From the NCBI GenBank assembly GCA_021162285.1, contig JAGGYZ010000125.1, positions 1 to 5,374 on the forward strand: a stretch of DNA of 5,374 nucleotides. Direction: 5' to 3'. This stretch comes from Candidatus Fermentibacteraceae bacterium (GTDB lineage: Bacteria; Fermentibacterota; Fermentibacteria; Fermentibacterales; JCC-6). Shown here in pieces: positions 5,211 to 5,374 of the stretch (within the stretch, counting starts at the first letter, position 1; each line of letters begins with the position of its first letter). The notes beneath the pieces were generated by a model. It was not told the origin of the DNA, did no database searches, and saw only the letters and a program-made list of their open reading frames with translations. Made by a program: the position numbers and the translations under genes.

Positions 5211-5374
5211 ATGGTATTCGATTTCAACGCGGTGGTAGAGCGAAGAGGAACCGGTTCTGTTAAATGGGACTTTCTTCCAGCGTTTTTCGGAAAAGATGGA
5301 CTGCAACCCATGTGGGTGGCAGACATGGATTTCATGGCTCCCCCGGAAATACTGAACCCGATTCAGCGAAGGGC
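5211..5374 (+). CDS. patB: MalY/PatB-family PLP-dependent C-S beta-lyase/aminotransferase (partial, N-terminal 54 residues)
   Basis: The visible N-terminus reads 'MVFDFNAVVERRGTGSVKWD', then 'FFGKDGLQPMWVADMDF' and 'APPEILNPIQRR', and runs off the right edge. 'F[DN]..[IV][ED]R.GT.S.KWD' followed by 'LPMWVADMDF' is the diagnostic start of the MalY/PatB family, which is about 390 residues long. These fold-type I PLP enzymes cleave cystathionine or cysteine to release homocysteine or sulphide, pyruvate and ammonia, and some act as aminotransferases. About 54 residues are present; the PLP lysine and most of the active site are outside the window, so specific activity cannot be judged. It is cytoplasmic, divergent from the secreted propeller gene and not co-transcribed with elbB. 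The symbol is a family-level choice; malY-like is equally fair. Confidence 0.95.
   Translation, partial: MVFDFNAVVERRGTGSVKWDFLPAFFGKDGLQPMWVADMDFMAPPEILNPIQRR

Overview
The window looks like ordinary chromosome from a Gram-negative bacterium with a large secretome. Four of its six genes encode proteins with an N-terminal export signal: three Sec signal peptides and one lipoprotein signal with a VPGC lipobox. One of them, a seven-repeat propeller protein, runs off the left edge just as it enters a C-terminal 'SPNPV...' domain of the type used as a secretion or anchoring tail (type IX-like / FlgD-Ig-like). This architecture, together with a 'SWGAIK.xF' protein end, recalls FCB-group candidate phyla such as Fermentibacteria or Eisenbacteria. 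That placement is from memory of protein style only and is tentative. No transposon, phage, CRISPR, rRNA or tRNA signal was found.

Layout. Bases 1-1654 (minus): partial secreted FG-GAP/VCBS-like seven-repeat propeller, a beta-sandwich region, and the start of a C-terminal sorting-type domain. Bases 1655-1862: divergent intergenic region with a consensus TATAAT box for the rightward gene. Bases 1863-2465 (plus): 200-residue secreted single-domain beta-sandwich (CBM-like) protein. Bases 2486-2514: strong hairpin terminator shared with the convergent gene. Bases 2514-3173 (minus): lipoprotein that looks like an outer-membrane beta-barrel. Bases 3174-3264: short divergent promoter region. Bases 3265-3924 (plus): elbB, DJ-1/PfpI superfamily glyoxalase-like protein. 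Bases 3905-5095 (minus): secreted seven-repeat beta-propeller of a different family, overlapping elbB tail-to-tail by 20 bp. Bases 5096-5210: divergent promoter region. Bases 5211 to the right edge (plus): start of a MalY/PatB-type PLP-dependent C-S lyase/aminotransferase.

Every adjacent pair of genes is on opposite strands (minus, plus, minus, plus, minus, plus), so there is no operon here and each gene should be its own transcription unit. The two cytoplasmic proteins (ElbB and the PatB-like enzyme) are metabolic or housekeeping in type. The four envelope or secreted proteins have no assignable substrate. Nothing in the gene order shows that they act together, and I do not see a convincing new multi-gene system. 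The most interesting points are the two unrelated seven-bladed propellers built on the same ~50-residue period, the cysteine-rich exported proteins, and the conserved-looking C-terminal tails.
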